A stretch of DNA of 32,445 bases from assembly GCA_946481335.1 (NCBI GenBank), contig CAMLMR010000009.1, positions 1 through 32,445 of the forward strand, written 5' to 3'. Below the pieces are notes generated by a model, which saw only the letters and a list, made by a program, of their open reading frames with translations, was not told the origin of the DNA and made no database searches. Positions 24,354 through 32,323 of the stretch are shown here, one piece after another; the first letter of the stretch is position 1, and each line of letters opens with the position of its first letter. A program made the translations under genes and the position numbers. The stretch is from an uncultured Lactobacillus sp. (lineage in GTDB: Bacteria; Bacillota; Bacilli; Lactobacillales; Lactobacillaceae).

Positions 24354-25277
24354 CTATTTAAATTCAGGAAATGTCTTGTAAATCATTTTGTACATTCTTG
24401 ATTGGTCGTAAGCATTGAATCGATCATGTAAAGATACGATAATGACACGATTCTTGTTTGGTAATTGACTAGTACTTACCAGGCAGTTACCTGCTAGTGG
24501 TGTGTATCCAGTCTTTAATCCATCGACATGCAATGCTGCATTACCCGCCAATAATTCGTTGGCATTCTTTAAGGTTTGGCCACTTTGGTGGTAACGATAT
24601 AGCTTGGCATCGTTGACGATTGCTGGATACAATCTTAATAGGTTGGCAGCAATCACAGCTAATGCTTTTGCTGATACACGGTTGTAGTCATAACGTGAAC
24701 CGTATCGAATGTAATATGGATATAAGTCGGAATTTTCTAATCCGGATGAAGAAACGAATCGAGCTTGAGAACTAATTCCCCATGCCTTTACTTGCGCATT
24801 CATCTTCTTGATAAACTTGTTATTAGTACCGGACACCCATTGACCCAGTGCAATTGTGGCACTGTTTGATGACGCAATCAAGGAAGCCTTGTATAAGTTT
24901 CTAACGGTGTATTGCTTGTTAGCCTTTAATACGTAGCTACCTAAAGAATGGTGTCTACTCATATTTGCTAAACTGCGTGAAATTTTAACTTTTTGGTTCC
25001 AACCATTCTTGGTAGTTTGGGCCTTTTGGATTGCTAAGTATAATGTCATAATCTTAGCAGTTGAAGCAACAGCACGTTTAGAAGTTGCATTCTTTTGGTA
25101 GTAGACCTGGTTAGTATCCATGTTAATCGCATAAGTCGCGCTACTTGTCTTGTTGTACTTATTCATCGCTTTGGTATAACTACTGTTAGTGTTCGCACTT
25201 GCACTGACAGTAACAAATGATGATCCAAGCATAAAGATAGCAAGAAACGCTACCATCATGTTTTTGACTTTTCTCAT
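24354..25277 (-). CDS. dacA: D-alanyl-D-alanine carboxypeptidase (peptidase S11), short form
   Basis: Exported penicillin-binding protein that trims the terminal D-Ala of peptidoglycan pentapeptides. Signal peptide about residues 1-27 (cleavage near ASA-NT). The three active-site motifs are intact: S72-TAK, S136-SN, K255-TG. The catalytic domain fills the 307 aa almost completely. The usual PBP5 C-terminal beta domain and the amphipathic membrane anchor are absent, so the enzyme is probably released or loosely bound. AGGGGG lies about 11 nt before the ATG. It has its own terminator. Family membership is firm; the symbol follows common use for the main S11 enzyme and may not be the strain's only copy. 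Confidence 0.9.
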   Translation of the reverse strand: MRKVKNMMVAFLAIFMLGSSFVTVSASANTNSSYTKAMNKYNKTSSATYAINMDTNQVYYQKNATSKRAVASTAKIMTLYLAIQKAQTTKNGWNQKVKISRSLANMSRHHSLGSYVLKANKQYTVRNLYKASLIASSNSATIALGQWVSGTNNKFIKKMNAQVKAWGISSQARFVSSSGLENSDLYPYYIRYGSRYDYNRVSAKALAVIAANLLRLYPAIVNDAKLYRYHQSGQTLKNANELLAGNAALHVDGLKTGYTPLAGNCLVSTSQLPNKNRVIIVSLHDRFNAYDQSRMYKMIYKTFPEFK

Positions 25278-25373
25278 TTTTCTTCATCCCCCTTAACGAA
25301 ATCAATAGCTATATATTACAACGTTTTGGCGGGATTTTAGTTTACAAATTATTACATTTATATTATGAATATT

Positions 25374-25405
25374 AAAAAAGGAACCTAATATATAGGTTCC
25401 TTTTC
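25374..25405 (-). terminator. Terminator of pepN
   Basis: Perfect stem GGAACCTA with TAGGTTCC (25380-25387, 25393-25400), extended by A-T pairs, with a T-run on the minus strand. Confidence 0.85.
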
Positions 25406-25412
25406 TTTATGA

Positions 25413-27935
25413 TTATTTAATTGATTCTCGGACAGCGTCTTTTTCAGATTCAACCAATTCAACGGAACTTGTAATTGCACTAGTATCCATCTTGATTTCA
25501 CGGGTTAAACCTGGAGTGTCTAGTTTTGGTTCAAAGAATGCTTTGAATTCATCTAGACGTGTTCTGGTATGGAAGATGTTTGAGATCACTGTAATGAATG
25601 TAGCAAATTCCATGTCACCACCAACAGTATCTTCTAGCCATTGCCATTCGTTTCTGATCCAATCCCATGCGAATTGTTGACCAGCTGGGTTTCTTAATAC
25701 ACCGGCAAACCAAGCACGTAAGTCTTGAGGTTTTACAACGCTACTATCTTCAAAGTTAGCCACTAGTTTACCTAATAGCTTAGCATCCTTAGTTGAAGTT
25801 AAAGCAGCGCAAATATCTGACTTGTAACTTGGGTCAGTTGATTGTTTGTATTCTTCCACTAATGAATCGAATTCTTCTGCGTTTGAGTAGTTCTTCATTT
25901 CATTAGCTAAGATGTATACACGGGTGTCAGCTGGTAATGATAACAAGTTTTCGTGATGGTCTTGGAAGATTGCGTGAGCAGCTTCAGCGAAGTCCTTGTT
26001 GTCATCGTATAATGCAGCACCTAAGATGTATGGACGAGTCAACTTATCGTTGTTGCTTTCACCATCAACACTAACTAAGCCTAAGCGGTCTAGTTGTTTG
26101 TCACTTAGTTGTCTGTATAACTTCTTCAAGTTGTCTTCGTCTTCAGTTCCTGGTTCAACAAACTTCTTCAAGTTGTTGGCTAGTGTGTAAACAGAGTCGT
26201 TAATCACATTAGATTCACTATCAGCAAATTGTTTTAGGACCGGAACAACGTCAGCGTATGACACCTGTTTGGCTTCAGCTAGTAAACGAAGGTCTTGTAG
26301 TAATTGCATCTTATCGATTGGGGATAGGTTATCTGCATCGTTTAAGATGTCTTCTTGTAATGTGTCATCGTATTTAACGATAAAGTGTGAGTTGTTACCA
26401 ACGTTTACTCTAAATGGCTTTCCATTTATCTTGCGTAATTCTTGGTAGTCACCTAAGTCGACAGTTTCTTCACTGAAGATATCAGGAGATTGATCGTAGT
26501 TTGCGTTTAAAGGAATTTGCCAACGACGGCCTTCATCCTTACCTTCACCTGTAAAGAATTGTTTTTGAGCTAGTTTCAAACGGTTATCTTCAACATATGC
26601 ATGGACAACTGGGTAACCTGGTTGTTCTAGCCATGATTCCATAATCTTGCCTAGGTCCATACCAGCAGCCTTACCAAGTGCATCCCATAGGTCAGCACCA
26701 GCGGCGTTACCATACTTGTGAGCAGCAAAGTAGTTCTTTAGACCTTCACGTAGTGCGTCGTCACCAATTAAGGCACGAACCATTACTAACATTCTGGCAC
26801 CCTTAGCGTAAACGATTGCGGCATCGAATAATGCATCAATTTCGGCTGGGTGGTGTACTTCAACGTGAACTGATTGAACACCGTCAACGGCATCACGTTT
26901 TAATGCTGCGGGAACGTCAGTTGTTTGGAATACTTCCCAAATGTTCCATGATGGTTCGATTGCATCAATCGCAACGTATTCCATCATGTTGGCAAAACTT
27001 TCGTTCAACCATAGGTCATCCCACCATCTCATGGTTACTAAATCACCGAACCATTGGTGAGCCAATTCATGGGCAATCACTGTAGCAACACGTTGTTTTA
27101 CTTCGAATGAAGTGTTGTCAGGATCTAGTAATAAGTAAGCTTCACGATAAGTTACTAGTCCCCAGTTTTCCATCGCACCTGCTGAGAAGTCAGGTAAGGC
27201 TAGTTGCCATGAATGTGGAAGTGGGTATGGTGTTTGATAGAAGTCTTCGAAGAATTCGATTGAGCGTTTAGCAATGTCTAAAGCAAAATCTAATTCCTTA
27301 GCGTCGTGAGCTTTGGTACCGAATACACCAACCTTGACACCACTCTTAGTTTCAGTCATCTTACTTTGCATGTCACCAAAGGCAAATGCAACTAAGTAAG
27401 TAGACATCTTAACAGTTTCATCGAAGTAATGAACACCATCTTCAACTTTGATTTCTGGCATATTAGCCAAAGCAGTTTCGCCAGGTTGTTCATCAAATTT
27501 AAGCGCTAGCTTAAACTTAGCCTTTGCTTCTGGTTCATCAATACAAGGAAACGCTTGTCTAGCAAAGTTGGTTTCAAATTGAGTTCCTACTAATTGTTTT
27601 TGTTCACCATTAACTTGGTAGTATGAAGGGTAAATTCCCATCATGGTATCAGTTAACTTGGCGGAGTATTCAATAGTTACGGCAACTTCACCGGTCTTAC
27701 CTAAAGATACGTTAATTACTTCGTTATCATTATCAACGTTAAAATCAACGGGAGTCCCATCTACTGAAACGCTGGTAACGTCAAAGTCTTTTTCGTGAAT
27801 GCCAATTTCTGATTCACTTGCATTACCGTAAATTGTGGTCTTTCCACTAAACTTCTTTTCACTACGGCTAACATCTAAATAGATATCGTAGTGATCTGGT
27901 TGAAATCGATTAAATAATCTAACTAATTCAGCCAT
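25413..27935 (-). CDS. pepN: Aminopeptidase N (lysyl aminopeptidase), M1 family
   Basis: Cytoplasmic zinc metallopeptidase that removes N-terminal residues from peptides, central to nitrogen supply in lactic acid bacteria. 840 aa, as expected for lactobacillus PepN. The exopeptidase motif GAMEN is at 253-257. The zinc site is H289-E290-x-x-H293 with E312 in WLNES. An N-terminal beta domain and C-terminal helical ERAP1-like domain flank the thermolysin-like core. The start is ATG 27935, with AAGGGG 8 nt upstream; a GTG three codons earlier overlaps the Shine-Dalgarno. No signal peptide. It is a single-gene unit. Confidence 0.96.
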   Translation of the reverse strand: MAELVRLFNRFQPDHYDIYLDVSRSEKKFSGKTTIYGNASESEIGIHEKDFDVTSVSVDGTPVDFNVDNDNEVINVSLGKTGEVAVTIEYSAKLTDTMMGIYPSYYQVNGEQKQLVGTQFETNFARQAFPCIDEPEAKAKFKLALKFDEQPGETALANMPEIKVEDGVHYFDETVKMSTYLVAFAFGDMQSKMTETKSGVKVGVFGTKAHDAKELDFALDIAKRSIEFFEDFYQTPYPLPHSWQLALPDFSAGAMENWGLVTYREAYLLLDPDNTSFEVKQRVATVIAHELAHQWFGDLVTMRWWDDLWLNESFANMMEYVAIDAIEPSWNIWEVFQTTDVPAALKRDAVDGVQSVHVEVHHPAEIDALFDAAIVYAKGARMLVMVRALIGDDALREGLKNYFAAHKYGNAAGADLWDALGKAAGMDLGKIMESWLEQPGYPVVHAYVEDNRLKLAQKQFFTGEGKDEGRRWQIPLNANYDQSPDIFSEETVDLGDYQELRKINGKPFRVNVGNNSHFIVKYDDTLQEDILNDADNLSPIDKMQLLQDLRLLAEAKQVSYADVVPVLKQFADSESNVINDSVYTLANNLKKFVEPGTEDEDNLKKLYRQLSDKQLDRLGLVSVDGESNNDKLTRPYILGAALYDDNKDFAEAAHAIFQDHHENLLSLPADTRVYILANEMKNYSNAEEFDSLVEEYKQSTDPSYKSDICAALTSTKDAKLLGKLVANFEDSSVVKPQDLRAWFAGVLRNPAGQQFAWDWIRNEWQWLEDTVGGDMEFATFITVISNIFHTRTRLDEFKAFFEPKLDTPGLTREIKMDTSAITSSVELVESEKDAVRESIK

Positions 27936-28063
27936 CAATAACACCCCTTCTTTATCATCATTTTCTCATTAGTTTTTAATTGTACGCTATTCAATTGTAA
28001 AATGCTACAAATATATTGTAGTGGTTAAAACCGTTTTATGCACATGTTAATAATTATATGTAT

Positions 28064-28096
28064 TAAAAAAAGACCCCGATATATTCTCGAGGTCTT
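28064..28096 (-). terminator. Terminator of the GH70-fragment gene
   Basis: On the minus strand GACCTCGA pairs with TCGGGGTC (one G-U pair) around a 7-nt loop, followed by seven T. It lies just past the stop codon, which argues that the short gene is a real transcription unit. Confidence 0.8.
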
Positions 28097-28100
28097 CTTG

Positions 28101-28748
28101 TTAGAATATTTGATTTAATCGTCTAACATCACTAATTTTAAAATGTTTATGTTGGCCATCTACTAACTTGTTACTCTTTTCATCACGTTTTACCAAACTG
28201 TATTGAGACTGATCTTGAATAAATTCTTGAATAATTGCTTTTAACCATTTAGTACTCTTAGTTTGGCTGATACGCATTTCAATTTCTTTTTGAATAACCT
28301 GTGTAGCGGCATTTAAGTCACTTTGTGAACTAGTAATGTCATATGTATCGTCACCATAGTCAAAATACTCGTTCATAAAATCAACGTATTGAGTTTCTAG
28401 ACGTTTGCTTGGCCACCAAGCCATTAGAATTGGTCGACGATCCTTTGCAGTGGACTTTTCCCACTTTTGACCGTTTCTTAAAATCATATTTGGTCGATAC
28501 CAGGTGTTAAACGTTAGATAACCATCTACAGTATCTATGTTGTGTTTATCAATCTTGTAAAACGCATTCTTGGCGGTATAATCATTTCGCGGATTATACG
28601 GCGGTTTTACAATTCCTGAAGTTTCTGCCTTGGAATTAGAAATCGATAGAATCAATCCAATCCCAAACAAAGTCGCTACCACGACTGCGCATGTCGCAAT
28701 CGAAAGTAGTAATTTTTTACGCAAGAAACTCAGCTGTCCTTTTTTCAT
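28101..28748 (-). CDS. Membrane-anchored GH70 glucansucrase N-terminal fragment
   Basis: 215 aa. A Lys-rich start and hydrophobic helix (about 11-35) without a clear cleavage site form a signal anchor. Residues about 70-182 match the part of GH70 glucansucrases before the catalytic barrel: VDGYL (74-78), NTWYRP (81-86), RPILMAWWP (105-113), SDLNAATQVIQKEIEMRI (143-160) and KSTKWLKAIIQEFIQDQS. The barrel with its nucleophile and acid/base, and the glucan-binding repeats, are absent; after residue 183 the similarity ends. Full enzymes exceed 1,000 aa. The start is ATG 28748, with GGGAG upstream; an earlier ATG overlaps it. The gene has a Shine-Dalgarno and a terminator, so it may be a stable truncated gene rather than decaying debris. 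It cannot be a sucrase by itself. Confidence 0.75.
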   Translation of the reverse strand: MKKGQLSFLRKKLLLSIATCAVVVATLFGIGLILSISNSKAETSGIVKPPYNPRNDYTAKNAFYKIDKHNIDTVDGYLTFNTWYRPNMILRNGQKWEKSTAKDRRPILMAWWPSKRLETQYVDFMNEYFDYGDDTYDITSSQSDLNAATQVIQKEIEMRISQTKSTKWLKAIIQEFIQDQSQYSLVKRDEKSNKLVDGQHKHFKISDVRRLNQIF

Positions 28749-28869
28749 TATAAGCACTCCCAGTTTCATATTGTGATGTTAATTTTACCATAAAAGAGCT
28801 TTTCTCTTGATTAATCTTCTGATTAATGAAATATTACTTAATATTGTTTTATTTTAGGAGATGTTTATA

Positions 28870-29505
28870 TTGAAAGCAAAGATGTTGTTTAGAATCATCT
28901 TGTACATAATCGGGCTGAACGTTTTAGCCCTTGGTACAACACTATTTGCTTGCGGAAAACTCGGGGTTAGTTCATTAGTTTCTGTTCCACAAACATTGTC
29001 ATTTATTATCCACACCACTTTGGGCCATGCCACCACCATGTTCTTCATCGTCTTGGTATTAATTCAATTATTAATTGTTAGAAGATTTGAATTAAAAATC
29101 GTCCTACAATTAGTGCTAGCATTCATATTCGGCTGGTTGGTTGATTTCTACGGATTAACAGTTGGATTAAAACGAATCCCATTAAATGGATATGCTGAAA
29201 GAATTCCGGTCACATTATTAGCCATCTTATGTACTGCATTAGGTATCTTTATGATGGTAAAGGCTTCTTTCGTGTTAATTCCAGCAGATGGGTTCGTTAA
29301 CGTCATCAGCGAAAAACTACATAAACCTTTTGGCCAAATGAAGTTCTGTTTCGATGCATCAATGATTGTCATCACAATCATTTTAGGATTGGTATTTCTA
29401 CATCACATTACTTCAATTGGAATCGGAACTGTTTTGGCAGTGCTATTCGTTGGTCAATTGATTAACCTATTTAATTACATTGTCGATAAGACTAAAAAAG
29501 CTTAA
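28870..29505 (+). CDS. YczE/YitT-family integral membrane protein
   Basis: About 211 aa with five membrane helices. The sequence fits the YczE group (COG2364): RIILYIIGLNVLALGTTLFACGKLGVSSLVSVPQTLS at the N-terminus, then GWLVDFYGL and the internal Gly-rich repeats. B. subtilis yczE lies by the surfactin/Sfp locus, but the molecular role is unknown. TAGGAG touches the ATG at 28861, so initiation is more likely at TTG 28870 (9-nt spacing) or ATG 28882. It is divergent from the GH70-fragment gene and convergent with the next gene, sharing a terminator that overlaps its stop. Confidence 0.75.
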   Translation: MKAKMLFRIILYIIGLNVLALGTTLFACGKLGVSSLVSVPQTLSFIIHTTLGHATTMFFIVLVLIQLLIVRRFELKIVLQLVLAFIFGWLVDFYGLTVGLKRIPLNGYAERIPVTLLAILCTALGIFMMVKASFVLIPADGFVNVISEKLHKPFGQMKFCFDASMIVITIILGLVFLHHITSIGIGTVLAVLFVGQLINLFNYIVDKTKKA

Positions 29506-29528
29506 AGCGACTGCTCTAAGCTTTTTTA
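29494..29528. terminator. Bidirectional terminator, copy 1 of a repeated hairpin
   Basis: AAGCTTA and AGC pair with GCT and TAAGCTT around GACT (one A-C mismatch), with A/T runs on both sides. It includes the stop codon of the YczE-like gene and lies 6 bp past the stop of the convergent gene. It is 29/35 identical to the hairpin at 30491-30525. Confidence 0.75.
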
Positions 29529-29534
29529 TTTATT

Positions 29535-30416
29535 TTAAGCATTAAGAATATTTTCAACAGCTTGATGAATACTGTTTCTCTTGTTTGCGATCGTGATTGA
29601 TTGAGCAGAATAATGAGTAGCCTTTTCAACGTGCAAACCTAATCCGTATAATTTGTTGATAGTATCAACTAAGTCTTTAGATTCTACACCCAAACAAATT
29701 ACTCCCTTAGGTTTAATTAAATTCATAAGGTAAACAAATGAAGGAATATCGTATTTAGTTAATCTATCGACTAGACGATTTAGGATTTCTGCCTTACAAG
29801 TTGGACATGCACTAGGTTTACCATCTTCATGTTCTGGATCTGTGCATTTCGCTGCAAATTCACTGTAGTCATAATTAGGAACAGCACTCATATCGAAGTT
29901 ACTTACGTTGCCTAATGATGGCTTCTTTTCTTTTAATAAATTTTTCAAGCTATTAACAAATCCCTTTAAATTAGTACATGAAAACTTATTAATGATATCA
30001 AAAACAAAACTACCATAGGCTTCTGACTTGTCCAAAGAGTCTGTGTTCTCGATAGTATCAGTTCCAGTTTGGGATGAAGGTGTACCGTGTAAATCGATTA
30101 ATGAAGCAGCTAACTTAGCGTCATTTCCTTTTTTATAATCATGCATGGTTTGAAAACCACGACCATCATAACCGCCAACACGTTGGGCATAGTTTAATCC
30201 AACAAACACAATGCCACTATCTAAATTAATATCGTTTAGAAAAGCATCGCTGTTAATGTAGTCGTCCTCTAATTCGACATTTTTAGTTGATCCGGGCCCA
30301 AAAATATTATTCACGTTAGCTTTCGGATAGGTTAAGAAACTAGAAACCTCATCATATCCATTTTTCTTAAGGGTGTTAATAATATCTTTTTTCTCACCGA
30401 TTCCGTAATTGCTCAT
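29535..30416 (-). CDS. Unknown protein with weak uracil-DNA-glycosylase-like features
   Basis: 293 aa, soluble, not confidently recognised. GIVFVGLNYAQR (68-79) resembles the first motif of the uracil-DNA glycosylase superfamily, KPKGVICLG (235-243) resembles its core strand before the DNA-binding loop, and HYS (268-270) stands where HPS is usual. Between these, C191, C204 and C207 (C-x12-C-x2-C) could bind a metal or Fe-S centre. Catalytic Asp/His residues of the known families are not evident. AGAGGA lies before the ATG and TATAAT lies near 30455. It is a single-gene unit between two related terminators. A nucleic-acid enzyme or a sensor is possible; confidence in the fold is low. Confidence 0.45.
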   Translation of the reverse strand: MSNYGIGEKKDIINTLKKNGYDEVSSFLTYPKANVNNIFGPGSTKNVELEDDYINSDAFLNDINLDSGIVFVGLNYAQRVGGYDGRGFQTMHDYKKGNDAKLAASLIDLHGTPSSQTGTDTIENTDSLDKSEAYGSFVFDIINKFSCTNLKGFVNSLKNLLKEKKPSLGNVSNFDMSAVPNYDYSEFAAKCTDPEHEDGKPSACPTCKAEILNRLVDRLTKYDIPSFVYLMNLIKPKGVICLGVESKDLVDTINKLYGLGLHVEKATHYSAQSITIANKRNSIHQAVENILNA

Positions 30417-30490
30417 ACAATCATCCTCTTTCGTATGCGATTATTGATATATGATTATAAGTATATATGATTTTGTTAAAAATGCATTAT

Positions 30491-30525
30491 AAAAAAGCTT
30501 AGAGCAATTGCCCTAAGCCTTTTTC
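30491..30525 (-). terminator. Terminator of the DUF3278/XRE operon, copy 2 of a repeated hairpin
   Basis: GCTTAG, GCAA, TTGC and CTAAGC make an interrupted stem with flanking A and T runs, just past the last DUF3278 gene. All but the last of the six differences from the hairpin at 29494-29528 are transitions. Confidence 0.75.
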
Positions 30526-30526
30526 A

Positions 30527-31006
30527 TTATTTAAAATTACGACGGTATCCTAAATACATTGAGGCAACAAATCCTATTGGATATATAACAAAGAGAATAA
30601 AGTCGAAGCCGCCGCCCAAAATTAAGTTGAAACAAATAAGAAGCGTCATTATAGCTACTAATGTAATTAAATTTTGAATGATAAAACTTCTGATAGCTAT
30701 TTTTCGTTCACTGTCGTTACCATAATCATATTCATCTAATCCATGTCGTTTCACGACGATATCCATATATGTTAATGCAATTAAAACGGCTATTGAATCT
30801 GCAAAAATCATCCCGATCGCAATATCGGAAGTATCGTCAAAGTTCCCTATTCCAAGTGATACAAAGATCGAAGCAAACAGAAAGATAATCAGTCCAAATG
30901 CCACCTTGTTGGCCGCCTCAGAAATTACCTTATTGGTAAATTCATCAAACGGTTCATTAATACCGTAAATAAATTTAATCATCTTAGTAAAAAAAGATTC
31001 CTTCAT
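30527..31006 (-). CDS. DUF3278 membrane protein C
   Basis: 159 aa with four membrane helices. The N-terminus KESFFTKMIKFIYGINEPFDEF and the mid-protein RHGLDEYDYGND-SERKI region match the neighbouring protein B (KESLFIKLVKNFYGISKPFDEF and KLDRYEFDNEEERKI), so B and C are tandem duplicates. The DUF3278 family is common in lactobacilli beside XRE regulators; its role is unknown. The start is set at ATG 31006; GAGGTGA touches the earlier ATG at 31012. Its Shine-Dalgarno overlaps the stop of B, so translation is likely coupled. It is the last gene of the operon. Confidence 0.75.
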   Translation of the reverse strand: MKESFFTKMIKFIYGINEPFDEFTNKVISEAANKVAFGLIIFLFASIFVSLGIGNFDDTSDIAIGMIFADSIAVLIALTYMDIVVKRHGLDEYDYGNDSERKIAIRSFIIQNLITLVAIMTLLICFNLILGGGFDFILFVIYPIGFVASMYLGYRRNFK

Positions 31007-31017
31007 ATTCATTCACC

Positions 31018-31515
31018 TCATTTTTTAAATAGACGACAATACTGGGTATAGATTGCCACCAAAATACCAATAAAACAACCGATAAACATTGGCCAAATAC
31101 TTTCGGTCATTCCCAAATATCTAAACCAAACTGAAATTGGATACATAGCAAGTGACAAAGTCACTACCGTCGTTAATAATCTGCTGATAATAAATTTTTT
31201 ACCATAAATCTTTCGTTCTTCTTCGTTATCAAATTCATAGCGATCCAATTTATTTTTTCTAATGATTCTACCCATATATGCACTTGCAATGAAATACACA
31301 AAGGTGTCAGCAATGATTAAACCATTTACTACATTCATAGGACTGAACCAATTTATCAGTACCATCAATGCATATGCTGACACAAGAAGATACACCATTA
31401 ACCAAATCGCGATTTTATTTCCAGCATCGTTAATGACGTCCCTTGCAAACTCATCAAACGGTTTGCTAATTCCATAAAAATTTTTAACTAGTTTTATAAA
31501 CAAAGATTCTTTCAT
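31018..31515 (-). CDS. DUF3278 membrane protein B
   Basis: 165 aa, four predicted helices, cytosolic charged N-terminus and a charged loop (KNKLDRYEFDNEEERKIYGKK) between helices 2 and 3. It is a close paralogue of the next gene. GGAGTGG lies 9 nt upstream of the ATG, inside the end of the XRE gene, whose stop is 3 bp before. Function unknown. Genes of this type with a small XRE regulator may form a self-regulated membrane module. Confidence 0.75.
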   Translation of the reverse strand: MKESLFIKLVKNFYGISKPFDEFARDVINDAGNKIAIWLMVYLLVSAYALMVLINWFSPMNVVNGLIIADTFVYFIASAYMGRIIRKNKLDRYEFDNEEERKIYGKKFIISRLLTTVVTLSLAMYPISVWFRYLGMTESIWPMFIGCFIGILVAIYTQYCRLFKK

Positions 31516-31518
31516 CGG

Positions 31519-31719
31519 CTATTCCACTCCTTCATTCCAAAATAAAGTATTCAAATCTGTTTTTAGCGATTTGGCAATGTTGAAACATAGCTTCAAGCTT
31601 GGGTTGTACTCTCCCTTTTCAATCAAACTTAACGTTTGACGGGAAATACCTACAGACTTAGCCAAATCCTTTTGCTGCACATTTTCTTTTGTGCGTATTT
31701 CTCTAACACGATTGTCCAA
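31519..31719 (-). CDS. Small XRE-family (Cro/CI-type) regulator
   Basis: 66 aa, one helix-turn-helix domain with nothing else: NRVREIRTKENVQQKDLAKSVGISRQTLSLIEKGEYNPSLKLCFNIAKSL, ending LFWNEGVE, as in the YozG-type regulators that accompany DUF3278 genes. The start is TTG at 31719, 5 nt after GGGGAG. An ATG at 31734 lies before the Shine-Dalgarno and is not used; homologues begin at this point (MDNRVREIR). It lies within the operon of three DUF3278 genes and probably controls it through the inverted repeat at 32324-32341. Confidence 0.87.
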   Translation of the reverse strand: MDNRVREIRTKENVQQKDLAKSVGISRQTLSLIEKGEYNPSLKLCFNIAKSLKTDLNTLFWNEGVE

Positions 31720-31742
31720 AATAACTCCCCGCAATCTTTCCG

Positions 31743-32273
31743 TTATTTTTGAATTTTCTTTTTTTGTCTAAAATATGTCGCAATACCAATAAAAATAGAT
31801 AAGACTATAGAAATAATATTAAGTCTTAGATTTAAAAAAGCCGAAATAAAGGATACATCATCGCTCAATGCAGTTCCGATAACCCCATATAATCTTGTAA
31901 ATAACAAAAAAAGTATTCCTGAAATTATTCCTTGGCGTCTCGCTCTTCTTATTAAATCTTGATATGATAATTTATCATTTGCATCAACTAAATCAATTTT
32001 ACTCATTTTAATCCTATGAGTTAGATAAAATCCTACAAGCAAGAGCAAAAAAAAGTTAATCATTATTAAAATTGAGAACATATTAATTTTTAAATCATCG
32101 GAAAACGATGAAATAATGATGATAGACATTGCAAGAACTTCTATAAAGCTAAAAATAAAATAATACGCAAATGCATAAAATCCTGATTTATAAAGTTCTG
32201 CTTGTTGATATTCATCCATTTTAGACGGCAATCCAAATTCGTATTTAATGACTTTAAGTAATAATTGTTTCAC
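31743..32273 (-). CDS. DUF3278 membrane protein A
   Basis: 176 aa, four predicted helices with a basic C-terminus (RQKKKIQK). The N-terminus KQLLLKVIKYEFGLPSKMDEYQQAE has the KxxYG-x5-DEY-like pattern of the family, and the charged loop KMSKIDLVDANDKLSYQDLIRRARRQG separates helices 2 and 3. It is more diverged than B and C. The start is GTG at 32273, with AGGAAGTGA 6 nt upstream. It is the first gene of the operon and lies 23 bp before the XRE gene start. Confidence 0.7.
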   Translation of the reverse strand: MKQLLLKVIKYEFGLPSKMDEYQQAELYKSGFYAFAYYFIFSFIEVLAMSIIIISSFSDDLKINMFSILIMINFFLLLLVGFYLTHRIKMSKIDLVDANDKLSYQDLIRRARRQGIISGILFLLFTRLYGVIGTALSDDVSFISAFLNLRLNIISIVLSIFIGIATYFRQKKKIQK

Positions 32274-32323
32274 TAAAATTCACTTCCTATTTTTCGTTAT
32301 AAAAGTAATATATATATTCCATA

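Noticed and set aside
26816-27085. Open plus-strand frame of 89 codons inside pepN
   Set aside because: Antisense to the catalytic zinc motif of PepN, rich in Arg/His typical of a shadow frame, and with no initiation signal.
28005-28021. CTACAA-N5-TTGTAG repeat upstream of pepN as an operator
   Set aside because: Short arms in A-T-rich sequence and no clear promoter to relate it to; chance cannot be excluded.
27945-28063. pepN promoter
   Set aside because: Two TACAAT -10-like boxes are present but neither has an acceptable -35 at normal spacing, so no single promoter could be chosen.
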